64,000 nucleotides of DNA from Rattus norvegicus. Taxonomy: Eukaryota > Chordata > Mammalia > Rodentia > Muridae. Shown in pieces: positions 22,575 through 35,024 of the stretch (positions are counted from its first letter, which is position 1; each line of letters begins with the position of its first letter). The notes under the pieces are model-generated. The model did not search any database. It saw nothing but the letters and a program-made list of their open reading frames with translations, and was not told the DNA's origin. The position numbers and the translations under genes are program-made. The stretch spans positions 13,665,001 to 13,729,000 of the forward strand of contig NC_086034.1 of NCBI RefSeq assembly GCF_036323735.1, read 5' to 3'.

Positions 22575-25500
22575 AATAAGAAATAATTTGAAAACCTAAA
22601 CAAACCCCTACCCCCCAAAAAAGAAGAATTTATCAAATATATCGATAAGGCATCAGGAAATCTTATCATTATCAAGAAGAATAAACAAACCACCACTAAT
22701 AATAATAAAAACATTTGTTTCTCCAATGTTGTTGCAATTCATTATCTTTGCTCTGCAGTTATAACTGATGCTTTATTTCAAGGAAACCGGAGGCATACAG
22801 CTCTTTGTTTCTTGTTCTCCTTTAAACTCCCTTACTGAATATTTTTATTTCCTGAAACATATTAGAGACATACTGCTTTTTCTCCTTTGTTTGTCCAACG
22901 TGATTTTCCATAGCATAGCATATTATAAGGGTAACTAAATTTATGAGCACTAAGACACAGCAAGGATACTTTTTCATCATGACTTTGGGATCCACAGAGT
23001 ATGACACACTATCTACTTCGAGAGAACAGTTTCCTGTGCAGCTCTGGCTGGATACAAACTGATTATGAAGCCTAAGCTGCAGGAGACTTGAAGAAAACCA
23101 TTGTTCCCTGGTACTTGTGCTATTACAGGACTGAGAACCACACATGAGTAACAGGAAGTTCTTATGAGTGAAGGGGTAGAGGTCACATATTTATTTGTAA
23201 GAATACATTAATTTATTCAACAACATCTTAAAGTGGAGAGTCAATGAGTAAAATGTATAGACTTAGGAAAAAAGCAAGTTAATAACAAAAGATAACAAAT
23301 AAATAACAAAAATTCTAGTGAAAACAAAGAAAACCAAAAACATAAACCTCAAAACAAAACCCAAACACAACAATTGACCTAAGCAGCATCCTCTTGCTGC
23401 AGATTTTTCCTACAGAGTGTTGCTAGCCCTGTAAAAATAGCAGGAAGGCACTCCAGATGGTAATAATTTTTTCAAGACGAATGTAGACATGCCTCATTGG
23501 GGTGGTTGGTTGTTGATGGACAAGTCTTTCAAAGGCTAAGAATGAGACGTGTTACAGACCATATCTCAAGGTTTTAAAAATTTGAATGACTGATGTCCAG
23601 GAAATTATACTTGTTAATCCATCAGGACAAGCAAAAATTGCCACTCTCAGACACCTTCTGGATGCCAAGCAGTTCTTAGTATCTCTCAGCACTCTTCTGA
23701 AGCCCTCCAAAGTGACTCTTACTGTACCAGATGCTAGACAAAATAAATTGCTCTTCCCACATAAGAAACAAAAGTAAATGAAGAACGGGAAGTCCAAGAT
23801 TGCCATGGTTTATAGGGTTGAGATGGGGGAATTGTTGGCTTTCTTTGCACACTCAGTGTTCCTGGTGGGCAGTTCTGTCTGAGGGAACTCTTGTCCTGTT
23901 CCGTGCACTGTTCATGCTTCTACTGGAGTATTTCAGACCTCGGGAATGAAGAGATAAAAGCCTGGTGAGAACCTGCCATGTCAGTTATCCAACCCACAGA
24001 GGCACTATTCAGCAGGATAATCCAGTAAGACCTTTCAACTGAGGTCATTCTCTCATCTCTAAGAGAGTAGGGTAAGAGATCTCATGGGTCTTTATATTTT
24101 CTCTGCTTTTAAAAACCTGCTAGAAACTGAACTGTGAAGACCACATTACTTGAGTAGTCCATATATATTATATTTTAAAAATCATGTTGCAAAGTCTGAA
24201 TATCAGTTGAGGAGAGAAAACCATGTGAAAGCCTTCTTAGGAGCTGGGCCACCACTATACTGCAGGCTATTATTATGCCTCCAGTGAAGGAATCTGCCTG
24301 GGTTCCACTTGACAACCTCTCTATCTGAAAATACAGAGAGGAATAATATCACACAAAGTACATGCGCACTGAAGTGATACTATAATCAGCAAGAGTGTGC
24401 TGCATGTAAGTCTTCCCAAGGGGAGGCACTGAACTCTAAAAGAGATGCTCATGAAGAAAAGAAATGATATCCCTGCTTTGTTTATAGTTACTGTAGAACT
24501 ATTTGTGGGAGACTTCAAGGGAATGGGCTCAGATAATGCTAGAGAGGTTATCAGGGAGGGATGAGTACACAATAGCCAGAATCTCTGTAGATCACATATA
24601 TTTCATGGACCAAAGTTCTTTAAAATCGGAGCAGAACAATATTCTGAGCTGTTCCTAGTTAACTGAGTCTGAGAACTATGTAGAAAGTCAGACACCCCCC
24701 AAAAAAGTCAGTTGACAGGTATAGGTAATTTACTTGGTTCCTTCCATTTTGTGCGCCTACCTCATCTCAGAGACACTGAAATGATGCTGAATCTTCTGAG
24801 CCAAGTCCTTTTGCTCAGTGACCAGTTCTTTCTGATTCAGTGAGTTGTACAGACTTTCTTCCAGGATCTGTCCTCATCCTGGTCATTACAAGATTATATT
24901 GTCATGGAGTCATGCATGCATACAGGCACATAGCCAGGCAGAGAAACAGACACCCAGATATACATACTCCTGAATACACCAATACATTTGTTCACACACA
25001 CAAGCATAGTACTTTGCAGGAATGTGGTTAGTTTCTCAGTTAATGATAATATAAGAGATCACCGAGGATACTATAGAGGCATAAGAAAAAAATCCTTGAA
25101 CTGGATAAGTACACAGAGGGCATAGCCTATAGACAGCTAAGTCAATAAAGTGTTTTCCCCTAAAAACATAAGTCAGAAATATGGGGTCTTGGCCTGTTAG
25201 CCACACCTGCCTAACAAGTTCTCAAGTCTGTGCACAGTAGGCTTGATTCCCACCAATAGATTACTGGGTAGTGGTATACAAGCCTGTTCCATTCGCTAAC
25301 TCACTGTTTCCCATTATCTCCAAAGTCAGCAGCATCTTCCAATAGGAGCACCCTTTACCATAACCTGCCTGACTTTGGAACCAACACTATCAACACAAAC
25401 ATCTAGGAAATCTCCATAACCGAAATCCAAAGTAAAACTCTTCACATTGTAATGGGATACTGTTGAGTATATTTTGAGTAAGATAAGGCTGACTAGTTCA

Positions 25501-26385
25501 AGGCCAAATGGTTGCATGTCTAGTCACACTCTGCAATATTCCAAGGAAGGGCTGGACACCTTTGTACATTTTCACTTTCCGACTGATGGACATATGGATA
25601 GTTTTACTACAGGGATGCTCAGCGGTGTACCACTACAACCCTAATGTACCATAGTTCCTATTTTTTATTCTGGAGTCTCTGGGTCAATGGGGGCTGCAGT
25701 TCAACTTTTGGAGAGTTGTACATGGCTTCTCACAGAGCTACCCATTTTACACCACCAGCAATATATTAGGGTCCTCACTTCTCCAAACCCTCCAGGAATC
25801 CTCCAGGAATTTTACTCTTATCAAATAATTTTGAATAACAATAGTTAAGAGTGCCACAGACAGAACACAAGGTGAGTGCTTCAGACAAGGTGAGTGTCTA
25901 AGGTTTTGTCTGAAGCAGTCCTGTGATCATACCTCACATAGTTACTGGACATATTCTGGATGCAGATTCAACTCTAACAACTTAATCTTTCAAATAACAA
26001 AATCCAGTCCAAACTCCACAGCCAAGGTATACTGAGCCAAGGTTAGGTCAATCTGGAAAGAAAATGGTAACAGGCAATGATTAAAACAGCCAGGATGTTG
26101 AGATGACACAACAAGCCACATAAACTTTCAGTGATCAGTCGCTATTCACCAAGAGCAAAAAAGGAGAAGAGCCCTCAGCCAGCAGTTTTCACTCTCAGAA
26201 ACATGGGTTTTATACACAGCATCTGCTCACATCCTTGAACTCCCTTTTTTTGCCTCCAAACAATTTGAATATTGGCAAGTAGTTTTCACTCTATAAACAG
26301 TTTCAATAGTAATAGCTTTCCTTCTAAAAATAGTTTAAAATCTGATATTGAAACATTTTATTTCCTCTTGTTCTAGAGAAAAATA
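22575..26385. other. Long gene-poor stretch
   Basis: 3.8 kb in which I can support no exon or repeat family. A 12-bp perfect inverted repeat with a 17-nt loop lies at 25,877-25,917. Open frames here are short and resemble nothing known to me. Confidence 0.45.
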
Positions 26386-26389
26386 TATA

Positions 26390-26745
26390 TTCACATAAAG
26401 AGAAATTTACATATACATACACATATATATGCTTTTAGATGTTTTTATATATACACACACAAATGTAGACTTATAATACATATATTTACATGTGTGCAGG
26501 AACATGAGTACATGCCTTTACACACACACATACACACACACAAACACACACACACACATGCATACATAAGCACACACATAAACACACACCTGTATACATA
26601 CGTACCTACACCAAAACACTTACAACAAGCACCTCCAAATGTACACATATGCAACATAGCCATAAACATGCACACACACATCTATGCCCACACAGATACA
26701 AACACACACACACACACACATACACACACACACACACACACACAT
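26390..26745. repeat. Compound AT/CA-rich simple repeat
   Basis: TATA-rich then CA-rich: CACACATA-type units and pure CA runs over about 350 bp, with the purest runs at 26,700-26,742. Confidence 0.85.
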
Positions 26746-26749
26746 GAGA

Positions 26750-29700
26750 ATCATAAGTAAGAAGCAGAAAACAATGAGGAGGTTGTCATACTAGATAAAC
26801 AGTTGTTGAATGCAGATTAGGCAAAGGAGATATTTCAAGTGAGATCTTCATCATTGCTATCCATGCCTTGGGGATTAAAAATGAGTCTGGAGCACACTTC
26901 TTGGGCAGACTAGTTTGAGAAAGTTGAAAAGATTTTTATCTCAATGCCTCACATCTCTCACACCAACTCTCACCCTGAGAGAAGCCTTTCCCACATCCTT
27001 GTTCACCCAGTCAGCTCCAGAATATAAGCTCCAGGAAATAACTCTAAAACATGGACACAAAACAGGACTGACAAGCGACTTTTCAAGCTCTATCAATATG
27101 AATAAAGATTTGGGCAGGAAAAGGAAACATTTTCCGATGTAGGAGAAACAGGAGAGAAAGGTTACAAACCCCATCAAAAATGAAAATGATAACCACTCTT
27201 TTGGCAATTCCACTGGGCTCTAATATAATTTCTGTGGTATTACAAATGAGGCTACCACAGAACATGCCTCTAGCATATTGGAAGGTAAGTGTGTGATGTA
27301 TGATCAATGTATCTCCCTTAAGGAAATGCAGTGTCTAGTTGAGCAGGAGGATTTGGTTGCCAATCCTCCAGTTTCTTGCAAGAGGCTAAACCACAGAAAG
27401 TCTTCTCAATGATCAAAGAGATGAAGAACTGGATGAGACACAGAAGAGTGGTTGGAGAATGGTTAAATGGGTTTAACTGGGTTTATGGCTAGATATGGGG
27501 ACAACCTGCATCTGATGCTTCATTCATCCTACCTGATGCTGCTGGGAACATGCATCATAGATTTTCATACTGGTTTACACACAGAACCTTGTTGTTTTCT
27601 TAATGGATTCTCCCAGTGCAATCTGATCCTATAGAAGCTCTCTGTTCTCATTCCATACTGTTTTCATTTGTGTTAAAGCTGAGTAGACTCACTCAGGAGG
27701 AACAGTACCTGGTCCTGAGGCACAAACAAAAAATGGTGAATCCCAGCCAGCATCCATCTTCCTCCAACTTCTCCAATTACATCACTCCTTCTAGGGCCCT
27801 AATCCATAGACAACCCAGACTGTAGTTGAAGTCTAGAGTAGTCATGGAGCATAACCTAGAGACAGGTCAAATCCAGAAAATAGCAACATTACAGAAGACT
27901 CAAAGTAATTCTCAAAAATGTGACACCAACATGGATTCATGTTCCTCTCAGAAGAGGACATTATTCTCAAGTGTGCTTATATGTCCATTTCACTAGAAAG
28001 TCACCTGCAGGTAAACACTCTCTGAAAGAGGAGAATAGAGCCAACAGGTATACAATCTATCTATGTGTCTCATGGAAATGGAATATATATCATACCTTTT
28101 CTATCTTGACGATTCTGAGTTGGGAAGGAAAATATTTGGAGTGGGCTTAGAGACACTTCACATTTGGTCAAACTGAGTCCAAGAGGTAAAAATCCTAACA
28201 ATATAGAACCTGATCCTTACTTTGGTTCAAAGACAACGATGGGCAGGCACTTTTTGTGCCCAGTTCTGGGGTCACAGCCCTGTTAGTCACTCACTAGTAG
28301 GACTGATTTTCACTTGTCAGTACCTTGGACTCGTGCACTAATCTGCTGGGGAATTTTCTGCAGGTAGATCACTTGCTGGAGTTGCAAGGATCATCAAATT
28401 TGGTCCTGTTGTAGAACATGGTCCAAGAAACAAATAACTTTTTGAACTAAGGATTCAAGAACTACATGAATTCAGACTGAATCCTGGCTAACCAACCTAG
28501 GACATGCCATATGCTTGCTCCTTGGTATTGGAATTTTTTGGTGCTTATTATTATGGACCTGGGGATAGCACAGCCAGCAAACCAAAAGGAGGGGCTGATC
28601 TGCTTGAGCTCACTGAGGGGGCTTGAAGGAAAGGACTAGTTCACCAAGAACTTCCCAGGACCCTGTGGCATAAGCCAGTCTCCAATTTATACCTGTGATT
28701 AATATCCTTTTATTGAATTCTCAATCCTAGAATCTATTGCTACATGAAATCCCAAAGGACATAATCAGTATTTATAGGGAAAAGAATTTATAACACATAC
28801 CAGGAGATTCCAGTGTGCCTCCAAGGTGAGCAGAGGTCAAGTGCTGTACTGCTCAAAGTGAGACTCACTGGTCTCATCACCATCATACACGAGAAACTAA
28901 TCAGGCTATTCCCCAGGCCAAATTAAGGCCGCAGAATCCCAGGTATATATCTTAAGGTATACACAAAACACACTCACACAGACACTTAAATACCATTAAT
29001 GCCAAATCAATACAATAATGTGGCATTATCTCAAAGTCAGAAAAAACCAGTGGTGACCTAGAGTCAATCCAATCACATACTGAGAGGCAGCAAGTGGGAC
29101 CAGGTCCCTCCAGCTGTTGACAGGACCAACTGAACCCAGAGCACTTCTAGGTCAACTAAGCAATGTTTGGTCATAAACACATAGCACCTAGACATTTCTA
29201 CAAGCCAACACATGTCCAGGCTTCCTAAAGCACATAATGAGTGTTCACACACTACTACCCTTATTCCCAGACTGTTTTTCAGGTCACTGGTTCTGATTTA
29301 CTTTTGGAGGACTGAAAATAGTCTGTGTCCCCATCTCACTCCTATCAGAACATCAGATTCTGTGTCTAAGATGCAATCAGGAAAATGATTTTAACCATGA
29401 TGACATGAGAATTTGTAGATTACTTCGATGTGAGGAAATATAGGCTTAACAGAGAACTCAAGACAGACAACAAAGAATTCACATCATGACTACCTATTGT
29501 TTAAATCCTTTGTTGTGTGATTGGAGACGATACCTCTGAGTTCATCCCTTTCATTTTTCATCACCTGAAGATCAATTTTCAACCAATTTTCACCAGCCTC
29601 TTCATCCTCTTCCCCTGATCAAGGGTAGTGGAGGGTTGGGGATGATGCCTTCTGAGTAGACCCTGTATGTAGATAAACAAAAGTAAACTAGCATACATGA

Positions 29701-32695
29701 GGGCATAGGGCCAGGAAAAAAAATCATGCTTAGTCACAACAGAAGTCTGAGGAAAAATGGTTGCTAGAAACACTGTGAATCCCTGAAATAACATGAAAGC
29801 TATCTTCAAGCTGTACTCCTCAGCTATGTCTCTGTTCCTAACCATCATAGCTAGACATATACGCCACCCCTTAGTGCCATTCTTCTGGCCTGGAAATGCA
29901 TAAGCTGGCCCAAAAAGTAGAATCGGAGGACATTCTCAGCTCATGTCTGATGTCTCATGTGATGCCATTAAGTCCTGAAATCCATACTGCTTAGCACTCT
30001 GAATATTCATGTGTGTTCAAGTTCAAAATGACTGAAATGTTGATACATGACCAGGAGGGGATCCCTCTCTGCTCTTGGCAACAAATACACACGCAACCCA
30101 AAGCACTCTGCTGAGAATGAAGTGTTTCAACAGCCTATTCTGAGACGAATACTTTGTTATTCTCCCAGAGGCTTCTCCTGTTATTCTTTGACACTCTGCA
30201 AGAATTTAAAGAGCTCCAAGGAAAACAGCTCAACACATATCAATTCCTGGCTCTTTAACAAACTAATCATCAGAAATTGTAGAGTCTGGGTCTGCCCATG
30301 TAGGAAGACTGAGGCTCTAAATCATAAGTCCTACTCCTAGAAGGACCAGCTCAAGCCAACCTCTTCCAGGAAGCTCCCCAACCCCTGCCCAGGACTCACT
30401 GGACCTTCCCAGGGCTATTTCTTCTTGTTCTACAACATGATAGAAGGCCAGTCTCCTTCTCTCTTAATCTGGTCTCTCATTTTCCATTCTCAATTTCAAA
30501 AGCCTGAGCAGCCTGGACAACATGCCTGCTTGTGAACCCAGTACGTAGTGAAGGGATAACTGTGACATGACAGATATTCTAGGGTTCTCCTGAACACAAG
30601 AGAATGTCCAGGAAAGAGACTACTGATGATGTCACTGGGAAATGCCACAGTCTACATCCTAACTACCTCTCTCTAGATTGACCAGTTTCTGAGGTTTCTA
30701 TTCCTGTAGTCTCTATTTTGACCCAAGGATTAGCCCTTGGTAAACGCTCCTTCCAAAGCTCAACAGTTCTCTCTACTTCATTATCATTAAAGGGCTTAGG
30801 AAAGGGGGAGTTGGTTATGGCCTTGATATGAGTAGAAGATCTTTGTTAAGACCCAAAAATCTAAGGACCTTAGATGAGGGAGATTCCTGTCAATGAAATA
30901 TCTACCATCAGAGTCCATTCATGTGACATGTAATCCAATTCCCAGAGTTTTCCCTGTTTTCCAGAGGCCAATATCTTTTCCCCACACATTTAAATTTATG
31001 GAAGTTGGAGTATATTTTTTCATTGAGTATTCCTTGAGAGGGGGCAGTTTCAATATATTCATCCATGTGTTTTTATAAAATCTCTGTTTTGCCATCCCAT
31101 TTTTTTTGTAATGAAAACTCCCTTGTTCTCATATACATATGTACTCAGGTATAGGGCAAATATCAAATTGTAAACTTTGTGTTCATTCTTAAAAGATAAA
31201 ATCCCACATCCTCATAATCTCCAATTCAGCTAGACAATTAAAGTAGTCATCAGTGAGCAATGTTCAACAAGCACTGTAGATTGCTATTCTGTGGTCTCAT
31301 AAACTGTCCTTTTTCCAACATCTACCTTCCTGAATTTCCTGGCTCAGCCCTGAGGTATTTGGGGGTTGGTATTTTAGAGTAGAACCATAATCCTGTATTC
31401 ATAATATACTTAATACTAAGAAGGATAGATAGGGAATGAATAGTCTCAGATCTAATGAAACCTCAAATGTCTTGGGTTCATAAGTTCCCAAGGAAGTCCC
31501 TGAGACACTGTCTGTGGCTTCTGCCTTCTTGGCATGGGTTTGCAGATGCCATGTTAAAATGCCACCTAACCACAGAGCTGTAAGAGTGGGAAAAGCATGT
31601 AAATCCTTTCCAATTGATTTCAATGCCTTTGGCTACCCCCTTGAGCAGGCAGTATCACAATGACAAAGCTCAAAATAGGAGCTGGTAGGATGTTGGGGAA
31701 GTCAGAAGTCCAGTGGGTCTCTCAGGTTGTTCAATGAATATACTTTATGGAGAACTAGAGTGCCTGTATAATGAAAAAGGATTGGTGCGAGACTTTGGCT
31801 AGCTGCCAATCTCTGAGCCTGAGAAACAATGAAGGAGGTATTCTAACCATAGTATTATAGGCATGAATCCTTCCATGAATGGGTTACCATAGGCCCAAGG
31901 TAAATAGGAAGTCTATTCACCCTTTCTTGGACAATAATGAGAGTTTTGTACTGCTTCTGTAATGTCCTCTTTATTTGCACATGACCAGAACTCTGAAGTG
32001 TGCATGCACAATCAAGGTACCCATCTATGCATTTATCATTCACTTTTAATTGACAAATTTTGACTATGAAAGCTCAGTGATTGTTTGAAACAATCTGGAG
32101 GTAGTGGTAAAATTGTTGGCTCAGTACCTACAGAAACTTATAGCTGTTTCTTGAGCATTTTCAGTCTGGTTGAAAAAGCATCTTCCCATCTAGAAAACAT
32201 TTTATTAAATATAAATATATACCCTTATCTTCCTCTAGCAGGCAGATATCAGTGAATTCTGTTTCCCAGACTTGACCATAGTTTTGGCCCTTCATATATG
32301 CCCACTTCCGAAAGAAGGATCACTATTTTATATTTACGTAACTACAAACCTGACACATTGCTTAGATACATACAGCCAGCCTGTCAAGTCTAGTTATAAC
32401 ATATCTTGTTCTGAGAAACTCAAAAAGTATTCTAGACCCCAGACATGGAGCCTGGTTAAGGTTAGTTACCAAAACCCTGCCAATATTTTCTGGCAGAGCA
32501 ATCCTTCCCTTCCCACCAACCTTTGGGCTCAAGCTCTTCTTTTGTTCTTTTTACATTCTCAACTTTTCATGGATATACCATGGAGTCTAAGGCAGCAATG
32601 AGTCACAGTATGTCACCAAAATGTCAGTAGACCCCACAGTTTTTTGAGCCACTTTGGGACAGACACGACAGTACCCTGTTAACCTCTGGTCTCAA
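26750..32695. other. Gene-poor stretch with no assigned repeats
   Basis: About 5.9 kb without a convincing gene. The one frame worth noting is minus strand 29,579-29,848: 89 codons, starting at tandem ATGs, with two hydrophobic segments near residues 13-33 and 43-63. I do not recognise it and see no splice context or polyadenylation signal that settles it. The lower end may include decayed endogenous retrovirus sequence downstream of the pol remnant at 32,700. Confidence 0.4.
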
Positions 32696-32699
32696 GGTA

Positions 32700-33605
32700 G
32701 ACATTAAGTTGATGTCCTCAGCATTGAAACCAAGGAACTCATAGAGGAAGGCAAATATTCACCAGGAGAGCCATGAATTATTTTGTTTTTAATGATCTTT
32801 CTGAAGGCTATGAAGAGACCTCTTTCCCTATAGATCATACCATGTGTATGTGCAGTAACAAAAGCATAGTGACTTTCCTTGTACAAGATGACAGTTCTTC
32901 ATTTTCACCATGTATTCTGTCTCTAAGTCTTGTGTCCAATCATTTCATTTGCAATAACTGCCAAAGCCCCTTTGTACCTGGTGCCAAGTTTAATGAAGAT
33001 GTTACCATCCATGTACACATTGCATCAGAACCTTTCATAGGATGTGGCAATGTCCAATAGGTCTAGACAGATTACTTAGACCATGTTGGTTTCCTCATAC
33101 AATCATTGATGAGCATGTTTAGGTCAATATCCAGTAAGAGAGTAGCAGGATTGATGGTAGTGGGTTTTGCAACCCTGACTCCAGGATGGTTCAGGAGTAG
33201 AACCTGCTACTGTTTCACACATGCAATAAAAATCCATAATTCTGGTGTTGCTATGAAAAGTGCCCCAGCTACATAAGAATATGTGCGTTTAAGTTCCTGA
33301 CCCAGAGTTAACTTAGTTACTTCTTTGACTAATGATGCTAGAAACCACAGCTCTTAGACAAGTGGGCCAGCTTGAGGCTGCAGGGTTCAAGAGTTTGAAC
33401 CGGTGTACTACACGGCGATTGCATGTCACTACAGTGAGTAGTTACACACCCTTTACAGTAAATTTTCTTTCATGGACCTATGAAAGAAAATGTTTGGAGA
33501 CATCTGGAAGTGCTAGGATTGCATCCAAATCACATGTCTTTAAAGTCTCAAAGACATTTTGTACAGTCTCCTTCCAGATCAGACTTATTGCCCTCATATG
33601 TGCTG
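32700..33605 (-). mobile_element. Class I endogenous retrovirus pol remnant, copy A
   Basis: The minus-strand translation shows the RT connection region (around 33,530, LALPDVSK) followed by the RNase H C-terminal motif around 32,780-32,880 (YAFVTAHTHGMIYRERGL). Both are as in gammaretrovirus-like pol. The frame is broken by stops and indels, so nothing is functional. The same stretch recurs as copy B at 34,110-35,020. Confidence 0.7.
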
Positions 33606-34115
33606 GGCTCTTTTGTTTGGGAGGGTTTTAATGACTACTGCTATTTCCTTAGATGTTTTGGGAGTGGCTAAATAGTTTACCTGAACTTGACTTACCTTTG
33701 GTTCATGGCATTTGCCTATAATATCATACATTTTTTTCTAGATTTTCCAGTTCAGTTGAGTATAAGCTTTTTCAGTAAGACATGATTTTTTTTTTAATTT
33801 TCTCTTTATCTGTTGTTATTTCTCCCCTTTCATTACTGATTTTGTTACTTTGGAAACCATCTCTTTGCCTTTTAGTTAGTTTGGCTAGGGGTTTATCTAT
33901 CTTGTTGATTTTCTCAAAGAACCAGTTCTTATTTTTGTTTCTCTTTGTATCTTTTTCTGTGTTTCTATTTGAATGATTTCAGCACTGAGTTTGAGTATTC
34001 TCCCCTTCTATTCTTCTTGGGTGTGTTTACTTCTTTTTTTTCTAGAGCTTTTAGATGGGCAGTTCAGTGGCTAGTATAGGATCACTTCAATTACTTTAGG
34101 AAGCACTCAGTTACG
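33605..34115 (-). mobile_element. L1 ORF2 fragment between two retroviral pol pieces
   Basis: Reverse complement of the L1 reverse-transcriptase N-terminal region, recognisable by the TTGATTTTCTCAAAGAACCAG and TTTTCTAGATTTTCCAG strings. It has neither an L1 3' end nor a 5' UTR. Confidence 0.75.
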
Positions 34116-35020
34116 AGTTCTCTTTCCCTATATATCATAGTATACATATGTGCAGTAGCAAAATCATAGTGATTTTCCAGGTATATGATGATAGACTTTC
34201 CTTTTCACAATCTGACCATCTGAGTCAGAGTAATAAATTCTTCTCTCTGGGCAGAGATACCTGGCTGTAAGGCTTGGGTCCAAATCATTTCAGTTACAAT
34301 AACTGCTGGAGCCCATATGCATGTGGTTCTATGTTTTATGAAGATGCTGCCATCCATGCGTAAGTTTGCGTTAGAATTTTTCCTGGGGTGAGTAAGTGTC
34401 CACTAGGTATAGACAGATGCCTTGGATCATGGTTCTTAACTCATATAGTCATTGATGAGTAGTATCCTTAGGCCATAATCAGACCAGAAGTTAGTAGAAT
34501 TGTTGTCAGTGGGTTTTTCAAACCAGACCTCAGGATGTTTTCCGAGTAAAAACTGCTACATTTCACACATGCATTAAACAACCAGGGTTCCCCATGTTCC
34601 TTGAAGATAAATAGATCTCTATGGGGTGATATGAGTTTACTATTCTTACCTAGACCCAACTTCTCTGCTCCTTTCACTAATAGTAGTAGCCAGCATAGCT
34701 CTGAGATACATGGGTCATGCTGAGGTAATAGGTTCCAGGAGTTTGGACATAGACAATACGGGGAGATTCCATGGCTCTAAAGTGTTTGTTTAAACACCCT
34801 TTGGAGTACCTTTGTTTCATGGACAAACAGATCAAAGGGTTTAGAAGCATCTGGAAGTGGTAAGAGTGGATCCAAAATCACCTCTGTTAAAAGTTCTAAG
34901 CGCATTTTGTTCAGTTCGATACTGGTTTGTGGATCAGTCCTCTCATTTGTGCTGGTGTGTAGAAGCTTTGCTATATCTGTAAGCCCTAGTATCCAGGGTC
35001 TGCCATACACAACCACATGG
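34110..35020 (-). mobile_element. Class I endogenous retrovirus pol remnant, copy B
   Basis: The minus-strand frame 34,777-35,016 carries LPDASKPFDLFVHE, typical of the RT connection domain of gammaretrovirus-like pol. Decayed RNase H follows at about 34,110-34,170 (FATAHMYTMIYRER). It is collinear with copy A over roughly 800 bp but substantially diverged. It is non-functional. Confidence 0.7.
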
Positions 35021-35024
35021 TGAA

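Noticed and set aside
26445..26760. Cys/Val-rich and His/Thr-rich small proteins
   Set aside because: Translations of CA/TG microsatellites; the same holds at 11,830-12,132, 15,182-15,454, 51,273-51,683 and 56,104-56,560.
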